Of a stretch of 64,000 bases of DNA, positions 54,967 through 63,990 are shown one piece after another. The notes under the pieces were generated by a model. It had not been told where the DNA came from. It saw only the letters and a program-made list of their open reading frames with translations, and ran no database searches. The stretch is taken from contig CP070763.1 of the NCBI GenBank assembly GCA_020349025.1, positions 2,890,704 to 2,954,703 of the forward strand, read 5' to 3'. The translations under genes were made by a program, and so were the position numbers. Within the stretch, counting starts at the first letter, position 1. Every line of letters starts with the position of its first letter. This stretch comes from Candidatus Latescibacterota bacterium. Its GTDB lineage: Bacteria > Krumholzibacteriota > Krumholzibacteriia > G020349025.

Positions 54967-55764
54967 ATGAACCTCTCAGGTGCCCGGCCGCGTGGGCCGG
55001 ACGTGCTCGCCGCAGCGACGTTGGAGTGGAGCCTCTACTGGCGGCGTCGCGTGCGACTGGCGACGGTCCTGGCAGCAGCGCCCGTTCTGGTCGCGTTTCT
55101 GATCGCGTTGCTCAAGAATCTCGATCTGCCCGGGTTCGATCCCATACTCGTGCGTGGCGTCGACGCGCTGACGCTGCTCTTCCGCTGGATCTACTTTCTC
55201 GGGCTGGTCTTCTTCGTGCCGTTGGCGCTCGGGATCGGCCTGGTCTCGAGGGAGGTGGAGGGGAAGACGCTGCCGCTGCTCCTGGTGCGGCCGCTATCGC
55301 GAGGCTCCCTGCTCCTCGGCAAGTTCCTCGGGGCCAGCGCCATCAGCGGGGCTCTGTTGTGCGGCTCCTACGCCGTTTCCAGCCTGGTGCTGCTGGGTGC
55401 CGACGGCTTCGACGGTGTCGGCGAGCTGCTGCCGAACCTGCCCGCGTACGTCTTCTCCCTGTGCCTCGGATCGCTCGCGTATTGCGCCCTGTTCGCGCTT
55501 CTCGGTCTGGTGGCCCGCTACGCCGTGGTCATCGGCTTCGCGATCTTCCTTGTCGACTCCTTCATCGCCTTCCTTCCGGGCCTGATTCGCAACCTCTCCG
55601 TTCGCTACCACCTGGTTTCCGTCGCCCCCGACGCGGCGTTGCCCGGCATCTTCCAGGCGCTCAGCGTGCCATCCGGGGTGGAGGCTTTCTTCTCGCTCTC
55701 CATCGGCACGCTGCTCCTCCTGGCGGTGGCAATGACGCTCTTCGCCAACCGCAACTACGTCTGA
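54967..55764 (+). CDS. ABC-2 transporter, second membrane protein
   Basis: A 265-residue membrane protein with about six helices, including FLGLVFFVPLALGIGLV-like and LPAYVFSLCLGSLAYCALFAL segments; SREVEGKTLPLLLVRPLSR is the cytoplasmic loop typical of ABC-2 permeases. It follows the second ATPase by 33 bases and converges, three bases apart, with the Omp85-like gene. The four genes 52237-55764 form one operon, two ATPase/permease pairs. Which ATPase serves which permease is set by adjacency only. Confidence 0.8.
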   Translation: MNLSGARPRGPDVLAAATLEWSLYWRRRVRLATVLAAAPVLVAFLIALLKNLDLPGFDPILVRGVDALTLLFRWIYFLGLVFFVPLALGIGLVSREVEGKTLPLLLVRPLSRGSLLLGKFLGASAISGALLCGSYAVSSLVLLGADGFDGVGELLPNLPAYVFSLCLGSLAYCALFALLGLVARYAVVIGFAIFLVDSFIAFLPGLIRNLSVRYHLVSVAPDAALPGIFQALSVPSGVEAFFSLSIGTLLLLAVAMTLFANRNYV

Positions 55765-55767
55765 GCT

Positions 55768-57351
55768 TCAGCGCACCAGGTTGGGCCTGGGGTAGGTGAG
55801 GCCTCGCGCCACGCGAAAGAAGCTTCCGCCGGCGAGTGAGATCTCGAAGGAGTTGCGCCCGAAAGCGAAGTCGATGCGTGTCACGCCGGCGCCCGACTTG
55901 TTGTTGCCGATGCGCAGCCCGATGCCTCCGCCGACGCCGAAACTGCGCCAATCGAAGCCCTCCTCATCCTCCCACGCGTGCGCCACATCCACGAAGAGCG
56001 CGCCACCGAAGCGCAGAAAGAAGAGCTGCAAGTCGGTGAAGAGGCGCTCCTCCAGGTTGAGCCACACTGCACGTGTTCCCGCCTGGTGCCGCGCCGGGTA
56101 GCCGCGCAGTCGCTGATCACCACCCAGCTCGAAGCGCAAATAGTCCGGCTCACGGATGAAGGCCACCCCGCCCAGGCTCCAGGCGAAGGCATGGTTGCGA
56201 CCGCTTTGCCAGAACCCGAAGCTTTCCGCGAGGATGCGCGAGTTCTCGAGTTCGCCCTCGCGCGCGAAGCCGTGGTGTTGCAGCTGCAAGGCGAGGAGCG
56301 CCGAGGATCCTAGGAAACGCGCCCAGCTGGCGTCGAGACGCCACAGTGGGCGATCGTGATCGGCGCCGAGCGCGCGCAGATCGGCGCCCGCGCCCAGCTG
56401 CAGGCTCCAGCCGGCGCCGACGTCCTCGTTCGTACCGAAGCGGTCCACGTTATGGAACTGACGGAAGCCCCGACGCAGCAGCGCCCAGGTGACCGCCACC
56501 GAACCCTGTTGCTCCTCGACGTCACGCGTCACGCTGCGACGCGAGTAGAGCAGGCCCCAGCGCGAACGCGTGAGCGCGTGCCGATGCAGGGCGAGGAACG
56601 CTTCCCCAAGCGTCTCGTCGACGTCGAGCGTGTCGGCCAGGATGCTCCCCGAGACGAAAATGCGACGCAGTCCGCGCACCGAGCGGTATTCGAGGTCGGA
56701 TGTCCAGCTGACGAGCTCCGAGTAGTAGGGGCGACCCACGCGGGCTGCGTTGAGGATGGCGAGATCGTCCTCCCCGTAACGATAGCCGCCGAACCATCGC
56801 GAGCCGAGCAAGCGGGGATCGGAGAAGGAGAACTCCGCCGCGTCCACATCGTTCGATGCCACGATGCTGCCGCCGAGCTGCGTGGCACGCCCCAGAAAGT
56901 TGCTGTTCTCCAGCCCCAGTCGGAAGCGGAAGATATCGCCTTCCTTGCTGATGCTCGCGATCAGTTTGGTCGACCAGCGATCCGACGTGTGCACGTCGAC
57001 ACGCACGCCGTTGTCGACAGGCGCGACCTGCAGAAGGACGTCCTGGAAGATCCCCATGCTGCGGAGATTGCGTTCGCTCTCCTCCGCTGCGAGCGGCTCG
57101 AACGGCACCCCCTCCCGAAACAGGAGCTCGCGACGAATCACCGACTCGCGCGTGCGAATGTGCAGCGCGTTGGCCCAGCTGTAGATCGCGTGGCTCTCGT
57201 CGGGGCGCTGCGGATCGAAGATCTCGCGCGCAAAGATGCGAATCTCGCGGATCGGTTTTCCGCGCAGGGGTTCCCACTCCGGATGCGCCGCCCACGCGAG
57301 CGTCGACCGCAGCAGAAGCGGCAGCAGAAGCAGTGCGATCGCGCGGGGCAT
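55768..57351 (-). CDS. Omp85/BamA-like outer-membrane protein with one POTRA-type domain
   Basis: A 527-residue exported protein, ATG at 57351 on the minus strand. The signal (AIALLLLPLLLRSTLAWA) is followed by a short periplasmic region with IREIRIFAREIFDPQRP and SVIRRELLFREGVPFEPLAAEESERNL, the pattern of a POTRA domain. The rest is a beta-barrel with GGDQRLRGYPAR near residue 420, the RGY/RGF motif of the D15/Omp85 barrel, and DVAHAWEDEEGFDWRSFGVGGGIGLRI strands at the end. The chain ends Leu-Val-Arg rather than the usual aromatic. This is not BamA itself (only one POTRA seen); role unknown, maybe TamA- or surface-antigen-like. Confidence 0.78.
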   Translation of the reverse strand: MPRAIALLLLPLLLRSTLAWAAHPEWEPLRGKPIREIRIFAREIFDPQRPDESHAIYSWANALHIRTRESVIRRELLFREGVPFEPLAAEESERNLRSMGIFQDVLLQVAPVDNGVRVDVHTSDRWSTKLIASISKEGDIFRFRLGLENSNFLGRATQLGGSIVASNDVDAAEFSFSDPRLLGSRWFGGYRYGEDDLAILNAARVGRPYYSELVSWTSDLEYRSVRGLRRIFVSGSILADTLDVDETLGEAFLALHRHALTRSRWGLLYSRRSVTRDVEEQQGSVAVTWALLRRGFRQFHNVDRFGTNEDVGAGWSLQLGAGADLRALGADHDRPLWRLDASWARFLGSSALLALQLQHHGFAREGELENSRILAESFGFWQSGRNHAFAWSLGGVAFIREPDYLRFELGGDQRLRGYPARHQAGTRAVWLNLEERLFTDLQLFFLRFGGALFVDVAHAWEDEEGFDWRSFGVGGGIGLRIGNNKSGAGVTRIDFAFGRNSFEISLAGGSFFRVARGLTYPRPNLVR

Positions 57352-57541
57352 GCTGCGCTCCAGACGTCCCGCGCAGGCCGCGGGAACTGGAAGGAAATAA
57401 ACACCCGTTTCGGCCAGGATCCAAGCCCCGGCCCGGCCGCCAACCCGGCTTTGGCGTCCATCTTGCACACTCCGAGCCGGTTCCACGGCTCAGGAGCAGT
57501 CCCGACGGCATCGTACCGACACCGAACCGGGGAGCGTCGAA

Positions 57542-59107
57542 TTGAAAACGGATGCGACCTCCCGAAGCCACCAGCTCTCCGCGGCGGTCGCAGAGATGGT
57601 CCGGCTCGCGGCGCAGTCGATGGGGCTGTCGGTCGAGATCTGGCGTTCTCCCGGGCGCCACGCCCAGCGGCTGACTTTGGGGCCGGGGTGCACGACCTGC
57701 GAGCAGCGCGAGCCGCGCATCTTCGATCGCTGTCGCAAACGCCGCTCCTACCTGACGCGCCGTGAAGCGCCGATCCCGGAGCAGCTCGCCGAGAGGTGTC
57801 CCCTCAAGCTTCGTCTCGCTCGCCTGGGTCCCCTCTCCGGTGCCTCGGGGCCCACTCTGTTCGCCTTCGGCTACGGCAGTACGCCGGAGTCCTCCGAAGA
57901 GATGGATGCGCGCGTGCTCTCGTTTCTGCGCGATCTGCGCACGCTGTTGGCGGACCGCAGTCGCGCCGAGCTCGAGTTCGTGCAAGTCGAATCGGGGAGC
58001 GAGGAAAGCGAAGAGATGTCGCTTCTCTACTCGGTCTCCGGCTGGCCGCAGCAGGCTTCCGATCTGCGGCGTGAGAGCGTCCGCGTCCTCGACGAGTATC
58101 GCACCGTCGCCGCCGCGCAATGCGCTCTCATCTGGCACCGCGAACGCGCCTTGCTCGAGGCGTGTTTCGACGTCGAGCCGAGCCCGCAGCGACGCGAGGA
58201 GATCCGTCAGCATTGGAGCATCTTCGCGCGCCGGCAAGCCGATTCGTTGGCTGCGTCTGGGGCGCAGGACCTGATCGAGCAGCTCCCCGAAGAACACCCC
58301 GTCTCCAGGAGCCTGGGGCGCGCGACCGAGTGCATCAGCGTTCCCCTGCGCGTCCACGGTGAAGTGCGTGGCGTTCTCTGTGCGCTGCGACCGACACAGG
58401 AGCGGCCGATCGACAGCGGGGAGCTGCGGCTTCTGAAAAGCCTTGGAGGCCAGCTCGGCCTCGCGATCAGCAACGCCGACCTCTACGAGAGCCTCAACGG
58501 CTTCCTGGCCAACACCGTGCGTACGCTGGTGTCGGCGATCGACGCCAAGGACGCGTACACGTGCGGCCACTCGGAGCGCGTCAACATCGTCTCCATGCTC
58601 GTCGGCCACGAGATGGACCTGGCGCTGGAGGATCTCGAGGCGCTGTATTGGGGCTCTCTGCTGCACGACGTCGGCAAGATCGGAATGCCGGAGAGCATCC
58701 TGAACAAGCCGTGTCCCCTGGAACCGAACGAGGTGCACGTGGTGCAGGAACACCCGGAACGTGGCTGGGAGATGCTGCACGCCATCGAGCAGCTGCGCCG
58801 CGCGGCGGACGGCGTTCGCTATCACCACGAGCGCTGGGACGGCAGCGGCTACCCGGCTGCGCTCAGCGCACACGACATTCCGGTGATCGCGCGCATCATT
58901 GCGGTCGCTGACGCCTTCGACGCGGTGCTCTCCAACCGCAGCTACCGCAAAGGACAATCCGCGGAGGAAGCCGTCGCCAAGATCGCCGAGGGCGCGGGCA
59001 CGCAGTTCGATCCCGACGTCGTCGAGGCGCTGCAATGTCTGCTGCCGCTCCTGCAGAAGCACCAGTGGGTTCTGCTCTCGGGGCAGAAGAGCCCCCCGTC
59101 CGCGTAA
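57542..59107 (+). CDS. GAF-like sensor with HD-GYP phosphodiesterase domain
   Basis: A 521-residue signalling protein. The N-terminal 110 residues carry four cysteines (GPGCTTCEQREPRIFDRC and ERCPLKL), possibly a zinc site or redox sensor, with PocR-like spacing. Residues about 150-320 resemble a GAF domain. The C-terminal HD-GYP domain hydrolyses cyclic di-GMP: His375-Asp376 in LLHDVGKIG, YHHERWDGSGYPAAL with Gly-Tyr-Pro at 436-438, and ADAFDAVLSNRSYRKG. All HD-GYP marker residues seem present. TTG start at 57542 behind GGAG. No GGDEF domain is in the window. Confidence 0.88.
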   Translation: MKTDATSRSHQLSAAVAEMVRLAAQSMGLSVEIWRSPGRHAQRLTLGPGCTTCEQREPRIFDRCRKRRSYLTRREAPIPEQLAERCPLKLRLARLGPLSGASGPTLFAFGYGSTPESSEEMDARVLSFLRDLRTLLADRSRAELEFVQVESGSEESEEMSLLYSVSGWPQQASDLRRESVRVLDEYRTVAAAQCALIWHRERALLEACFDVEPSPQRREEIRQHWSIFARRQADSLAASGAQDLIEQLPEEHPVSRSLGRATECISVPLRVHGEVRGVLCALRPTQERPIDSGELRLLKSLGGQLGLAISNADLYESLNGFLANTVRTLVSAIDAKDAYTCGHSERVNIVSMLVGHEMDLALEDLEALYWGSLLHDVGKIGMPESILNKPCPLEPNEVHVVQEHPERGWEMLHAIEQLRRAADGVRYHHERWDGSGYPAALSAHDIPVIARIIAVADAFDAVLSNRSYRKGQSAEEAVAKIAEGAGTQFDPDVVEALQCLLPLLQKHQWVLLSGQKSPPSA

Positions 59108-59207
59108 GCGCACTCCAGGCTCTCGGACTTGACGTCCGACTCTCCATCCCGTGCAATCGCCAGGCTCCACGCTCTCTGGTCTCCTGTGCGCGAATCGGAG
59201 GTTGCCG

Positions 59208-60314
59208 TTGCCGGCGGAGGTTCCTCGAGGCGGAGCGCAGTCGAACGCGCCGCCCTGGACGCGCGCACGCCTGCGGCGCGGCCTACAACTGTTCGTTGCC
59301 TTCACGCTCGCCGCCTTTCTGGTCCTGTTTCTGCGCGGCGCGCTGCAGGGGAATGTCTCGCTGCTCCTGCAGCTGCCCGTGCGCATCTTCTCCATTCTGA
59401 CGCTGCAGAGCTTTCTGGATCTGCTCCTGGGTGGCTTGCGCTTGATGGTTCTGACGCGGGCGTTCGGTGGAGAGCTGGGCTTGCACCAGGCGACGGTTGC
59501 GAACGGCGCCAACATCGTTCTGGGGGGGATCACGCCGTCGCAAACGGGCGGGGGGCCGGCGCAGCTCTTCGCAATGATGCGCGCCGGAGTCTCTCTGCGG
59601 GTGGCGACGGTGACGAGCCTGGTGGGATTCCTCGGGACCATTCTGGTGCTCCTGGGGGCGGGGGTCAGCGTCGCCTTGCTGCGCCCCTCCTTCCAGGTGC
59701 CGGGCGGGTTCCGCTTCTTCTCGGCCGGCACCGTCGGCATTTTTGTGGCGATTCTCCTCCTCTTCCTTCTCGCGCTTCCCACGCCCGCACTGCACACCGG
59801 CGGGCTGCGCCGCTTCCTCTCGCGTCTGCCGCGGGTGGGCGCGAGGCTGGCGCGCAGCCAACGCCTGGCGCGCTTCGAGCACAACCTCGGCGACTTCGCC
59901 ACGCTGCTGCGGCGCCGGGGGGCTTCGCAGTGGCGGCGGCTCGGCGTCGGGTTGCTGCTCTCCGCCGGCATCTACCTCAACAAGTTCCTGGTCGCCTTCG
60001 TCGTCCTGCAAGGGCTGGGCACGCCGGCGAAGCTCTGGGACGTGCTCTACCTGCAGGAGCTGCAGTATCTCGTCATGTACTTTGCGCCCACGCCCGGTGC
60101 GAGCGGCGTTGCGGAGCTCGCGGCGGAGCAGATCATGCGCCCGGTCGTTCCACGCCAGCAGTTCGCCGCTTTCGTGATCCTCTGGCGCGTCTTCACGCTC
60201 TACTTCCCGATGCTCCTGGGAACGCTCCTCATGATGCGAGAGCTCTTGCGGGGTGGCGCGCCGGTTCCCGATACGACCTCGCGGAACGGATCCCCGACGC
60301 GCATGGTAGGATGA
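59208..60314 (+). CDS. Lysylphosphatidylglycerol-synthase-transmembrane family (AglD/UPF0104) protein
   Basis: A 368-residue integral membrane protein with about eight helices in the pattern of the LPG_synthase_TM (MprF-like flippase, UPF0104) family: GGLRLMVLTRAFG, NGANIVLGGITPSQTGGGPAQLFAMM and YFAPTPGASGVAELAAEQIM are its conserved blocks. It lacks the MprF soluble aminoacyltransferase domain, so it may act as a lipid or glycolipid flippase. I choose TTG at 59208, six bases after GGAGG; GTG at 59151 would add an unrelated N-terminus. It directly precedes the ABC exporter pair. Confidence 0.8.
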   Translation: MPAEVPRGGAQSNAPPWTRARLRRGLQLFVAFTLAAFLVLFLRGALQGNVSLLLQLPVRIFSILTLQSFLDLLLGGLRLMVLTRAFGGELGLHQATVANGANIVLGGITPSQTGGGPAQLFAMMRAGVSLRVATVTSLVGFLGTILVLLGAGVSVALLRPSFQVPGGFRFFSAGTVGIFVAILLLFLLALPTPALHTGGLRRFLSRLPRVGARLARSQRLARFEHNLGDFATLLRRRGASQWRRLGVGLLLSAGIYLNKFLVAFVVLQGLGTPAKLWDVLYLQELQYLVMYFAPTPGASGVAELAAEQIMRPVVPRQQFAAFVILWRVFTLYFPMLLGTLLMMRELLRGGAPVPDTTSRNGSPTRMVG

Positions 60315-60329
60315 GGATCGCCAACGGAG

Positions 60330-62126
60330 GTGGAAGCGATCCGCGCGTTCCGTACCCTGAAGCCCTACTTCCTGCGCTACCGACGCGTGTTTCTCCTCGG
60401 CTGCGTGTGGATCGTGTGCACCGCTGGAGTCGGCCAGGTCATCCCGTGGCTGCTGGGCGCTGCGGTCGACGTTCTGCGCGACCCGGCGCGCCAACAACTG
60501 CTTGGCCCGCTGTGCGTCGCGATCGTCGCGGCCGCGCTCGTCCAGGGGGCCTTCCGCTTTCTGATGCGGCGCGACATCATCGGTGCCTCGCGCCACATCG
60601 AGTACGACCTGCGGCGCGATCTCTTCGCCCACCTGACGCGACTCTCCCCCAGCTACTACGACCGCAGCCGCACTGGCGACTTGATGACGCGCTCGAGCTC
60701 GGATCTCGAAGCCGTACGGTCGGTTGTGGGGCCTGCCTTCATGTATTCGTCGAACACGGTGCTGATCGTCAGCTCGAGCCTCGTTCTGATGGGGTGGATC
60801 GACCTCAAGCTGACGATCTTCGCGCTCCTCCCGCTCACGGGTCTGTCGGTTGTGGTTCGCGTTCTCGGGCGCGCCGTGCACGAGCGCACGCTACGCGCAC
60901 AGGAGCAGGAGTCGGTCCTCACGGGGCGACTGCAGGAGACCCTCTCCGGCATTCGCGTCGTGCAGTCTTACGTCCAGGAGGAGAACGAGCTCACCGCCTT
61001 CCGCCGGCAGGCGCACGAGCTGGTGCGGCGCAACATGCGCCTGGTGCGCGCCTGGGGACTCTTCTTCCCCTCGATGGCGCTCATCGTCGGCGCCGGTGCG
61101 ATCCTGACCCTGTGGATTGGTGGCGGACAGGTCGTGCGCGGCGCGATTACGCTGGGTGACTTCGTGGCCTTCAACGCCTACCTGATGCGACTGACGTGGC
61201 CGATGATCTCGATCGGCTGGGTGCTGAACCTGCTCGAGCGCGGCGCCGCGAGCATGGCACGGATTAACGCGGTGCTCGAAACGCCGCCGGAGATCCGCGA
61301 CCCGGCCGGACCGCGCAGCGTGGAGCCGATGCGCGGGGAGCTGGAGCTGCGTGGGGTCACCTTCGCCTACGCGAACGGACCCGCCGTTCTGCGCAACATC
61401 GACCTGCGCGTGCGCGCTGGCGAGACCGTGGCGCTGGTTGGACCGACCGGCGCGGGGAAGAGCACGCTTCTCGCACTCGTGGCACGCCTCTACGACGTCC
61501 AGGCGGGTGGGGTCTTCGTGGACGGTCACGACATCCGCGAGGTGCCACTGCGCTGGCTGCGCCGCGGCATCGGCATCGTGCCGCAGGAGACCTTCCTGTT
61601 CAGCGACACGTTGGCAGCCAACATCGCCTTCGGTTCCGTCGACGGAGGTGACGTGGCCGACCTGCAGCAGCGCATCGAGGCGGCGGCCGACGTAGCGCAG
61701 CTGAGCGAAGCAGTGAGCCGTTTCCCCGCAGGCTACGACACGGTCCTCGGCGAACGCGGGATCACGCTTTCAGGTGGTCAGAAACAGCGGACTGCGATCG
61801 CCCGCGCGCTCCTGCGCGACCCTGCGATCCTGCTTCTCGACGACTGCCTGTCGAGCGTCGACACCTATACGGAGGAGGAGATCCTACGGCGCTTGCAGGC
61901 CATCATGCGCGAACGGACGACGCTCATCGTCGCGCACCGGGTCTCCACCGTGCGCGATGCCGACCGTGTCGTCGTTCTCGACGGCGGTGGAATCCTGGAG
62001 AGCGGCACGCACGAGGAGCTGATGGCGCGCGGGGACTACTACGCGCAGTTGGTGGAGAAGCAGATGCTGCGCGAGGAGCTGGAGAGCGACCTGCTCGAGG
62101 AGAGTGATGAGTCGAGAGCATCTTGA
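60330..62126 (+). CDS. Heterodimeric ABC exporter, degenerate-site subunit
   Basis: A 598-residue fused ABC half-transporter starting GTG, with six helices in the first 320 residues. Walker A GPTGAGKST and signature LSGGQKQR are normal, but Walker B is ILLLDDCLSSVDT: Asp505 stands where most exporters have the catalytic glutamate. This is the usual pattern of the degenerate half of TM287/288-like heterodimers. The partner gene overlaps it by 20 bases. In the dimer, its signature pairs with the partner's ATP site, which would be the active one. Substrate unknown (drugs, lipids or peptides in the family). Confidence 0.88.
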   Translation: MEAIRAFRTLKPYFLRYRRVFLLGCVWIVCTAGVGQVIPWLLGAAVDVLRDPARQQLLGPLCVAIVAAALVQGAFRFLMRRDIIGASRHIEYDLRRDLFAHLTRLSPSYYDRSRTGDLMTRSSSDLEAVRSVVGPAFMYSSNTVLIVSSSLVLMGWIDLKLTIFALLPLTGLSVVVRVLGRAVHERTLRAQEQESVLTGRLQETLSGIRVVQSYVQEENELTAFRRQAHELVRRNMRLVRAWGLFFPSMALIVGAGAILTLWIGGGQVVRGAITLGDFVAFNAYLMRLTWPMISIGWVLNLLERGAASMARINAVLETPPEIRDPAGPRSVEPMRGELELRGVTFAYANGPAVLRNIDLRVRAGETVALVGPTGAGKSTLLALVARLYDVQAGGVFVDGHDIREVPLRWLRRGIGIVPQETFLFSDTLAANIAFGSVDGGDVADLQQRIEAAADVAQLSEAVSRFPAGYDTVLGERGITLSGGQKQRTAIARALLRDPAILLLDDCLSSVDTYTEEEILRRLQAIMRERTTLIVAHRVSTVRDADRVVVLDGGGILESGTHEELMARGDYYAQLVEKQMLREELESDLLEESDESRAS

Positions 62127-63885
62127 CGACGACGCCGTATCGCGGGCGTACGACCATGAGCTGGCACGCCGCCTGTTCGCGCACCTGAAGCCGTACCGCG
62201 GCCTGGTGGTGCTGGCCGTCGCGCTACTGCTGGTGAACTCCCTGCTGCAGCTCGCGGGCCCGTGGATCACCAAGGTGGCGATCGATCGCCATATCGCGGC
62301 GGGCGATCTGGACGGGCTCGCCAGGCTGGCGCTCCTCTATCTGGGCGTGATCCTGGCCGGCTTCTCGCTGCAGTACGCGCAGTTCTATGTCATGCAGTGG
62401 GTCGGGCAGCGGATCATGTTCGATCTGCGTACGCGCATCGTCCGTCACATCCAGCGCCAGGAGCTCGGCTTCTTCGACCGCCACCCGGTCGGCCAGCTCA
62501 TGACGCGGGTGATGGGGGACGTGCAGACGCTGAACGAGCTCTTCACGACCGGCATCGTGGCAATCTTCGGCGACCTCCTCACGCTGTTCGGCATCGTTAT
62601 CGTCATGTTTCTCCTCGACTGGCGCCTGGCACTCGTCGCCAACCTCGTCCTGCCGGTTCTGTTCACCATCAGCATGCTGTTCCGCTCGCGGGTTCGAAAC
62701 ACGTACCGGCAGATCCGCTCGCGCGTGGCCACGCTCAACTCCCACCTCCAGGAGTACATCACCGGCATGCGCATCGTGCAGCTGTTTGGGCGCGAGGCGA
62801 CAGGCGAGGAGCAGTACGCCAAGCACAACGCCGCGACGCGTCAGGCACACCTGCAGACGATCCGCTACTACGCGCTCTTCTTCCCGGCCGTCGAGCTGGT
62901 GTCGGCGATCGCGACCGCGCTCATCATCTGGTACGGCGGCGGTCGCGTGGTGCAGGACTCTCTGGAGCTGGGCGTCCTGGTGGCATTCCTGCAGTACGCC
63001 GAACGCTTCTTCCGCCCCATCAGCGACCTGTCGGAGAAGTACAACACCTTCCAGGCCGCGATGGCGTCGTCCGAGCGCATCTTCCGGCTCCTCGACCGCG
63101 AGCCGCAGATCCAGGACCGGCCGGCGGCAAGGCACATCGAGCGCGCGCGCGGCCATCTTCTGTTCGAGAATGTCCACTTCAGCTACAAGCCGGGCGAGAA
63201 GGTGCTGGACGGACTGAGCTTCGAGGTGCAGCCGGGCGAACGCGTGGCGCTCGTCGGTGCAACGGGCACCGGCAAGACGTCCGTGCTCTCGGTGTTGACG
63301 CGGCTGTACGAGATCCAGGGGGGGCGCGTCCTCCTCGATGGCATCGACACGCGTGAGCTGTGCCTTGACGACCTGCGGCGCCAGGTCGGTGTCGTCCTCC
63401 AAGACGCTTTCCTCTTCGCCGGAGACATCACGCACAACATCCGTCTCGGCGAAGAGCACATCGGCGCCGCTCGCGTGCGCGAGGCGGCGGAGCTGGTGCA
63501 CGCGTCACGCTTCATCGAGCTCTTGCCCCACGGCTACGACACCGAGGTCAGCGAGCGCGGCAGCACGCTCTCGGTGGGGCAGCGACAGCTCCTGTCGCTC
63601 GCGCGCGTGCTCGCCTTCGATCCCGCCATCCTCGTCCTCGACGAAGCGACATCCAGCATCGATACGCAGACGGAGCTCGAGATCCGTGACGCGCTGCACC
63701 GTGTGATGGCCGGACGCACCTCCCTCGTCGTGGCGCACCGACTGTCGACGATCCAGGATTGTGATCGGATTCTGGTCATGCACCAGGGACGCTTACGCGA
63801 GAGTGGAACCCACGCGGAGCTTCTGCGCGCGGGCGGCATTTATGCGCGCCTCTACGAGCTGCAGTTCCGCGACCAGGCTGCCTGA
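62107..63885 (+). CDS. Heterodimeric ABC exporter, second subunit with altered signature motif
   Basis: A 592-residue fused ABC half-transporter. Walker A GATGTGKTS and Walker B ILVLDEATSSID (Glu513) are normal, but the signature reads LSVGQ (488-492) in place of LSGGQ. Together with Asp505 in its partner this makes one composite ATP site doubly non-canonical and the other complete, the hallmark of TM287/288-type exporters. Start: ATG at 62107 behind GAGGA; a GTG at 62104 adds one residue. It overlaps its partner's 3' end by 20 bases. Last complete gene of the window. Confidence 0.9.
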   Translation: MSREHLDDDAVSRAYDHELARRLFAHLKPYRGLVVLAVALLLVNSLLQLAGPWITKVAIDRHIAAGDLDGLARLALLYLGVILAGFSLQYAQFYVMQWVGQRIMFDLRTRIVRHIQRQELGFFDRHPVGQLMTRVMGDVQTLNELFTTGIVAIFGDLLTLFGIVIVMFLLDWRLALVANLVLPVLFTISMLFRSRVRNTYRQIRSRVATLNSHLQEYITGMRIVQLFGREATGEEQYAKHNAATRQAHLQTIRYYALFFPAVELVSAIATALIIWYGGGRVVQDSLELGVLVAFLQYAERFFRPISDLSEKYNTFQAAMASSERIFRLLDREPQIQDRPAARHIERARGHLLFENVHFSYKPGEKVLDGLSFEVQPGERVALVGATGTGKTSVLSVLTRLYEIQGGRVLLDGIDTRELCLDDLRRQVGVVLQDAFLFAGDITHNIRLGEEHIGAARVREAAELVHASRFIELLPHGYDTEVSERGSTLSVGQRQLLSLARVLAFDPAILVLDEATSSIDTQTELEIRDALHRVMAGRTSLVVAHRLSTIQDCDRILVMHQGRLRESGTHAELLRAGGIYARLYELQFRDQAA

Positions 63886-63951
63886 CGACGGCAGCACTCG
63901 AAAGACGCGCGAAAACAGGAAGCACGTTGCCTTGGCCGGGTCGCTTTGGTG

Positions 63952-63957
63952 TAGGAT
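63952..63957 (+). promoter_or_regulatory. Possible -10 box before the window's last gene
   Basis: TAGGAT lies 34 bases before the ATG at 63991; a TTGCCT upstream is a poor -35 with spacer 19. The space 63886-63990 holds nothing else I recognise. Confidence 0.35.
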
Positions 63958-63990
63958 GCAGCCGAGCGGGGACGATCGACGGGAGTGGCG

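Noticed and set aside
59151..59207. GTG at 59151 as start of the membrane protein
   Set aside because: TTG at 59208 has GGAGG six bases upstream, while 59151 lacks a ribosome binding site and the extra residues look unrelated.
56522..59971. 1149-residue minus-strand open frame
   Set aside because: It runs across the HD-GYP gene, which has clear motifs, and through the start of the barrel gene in another frame. Long antisense frames are expected at this GC content.
60307..60312. TAGGAT as a promoter for the ABC exporter pair
   Set aside because: It lies in the last codons of the preceding gene, has no -35, and the genes are close enough to be one operon.
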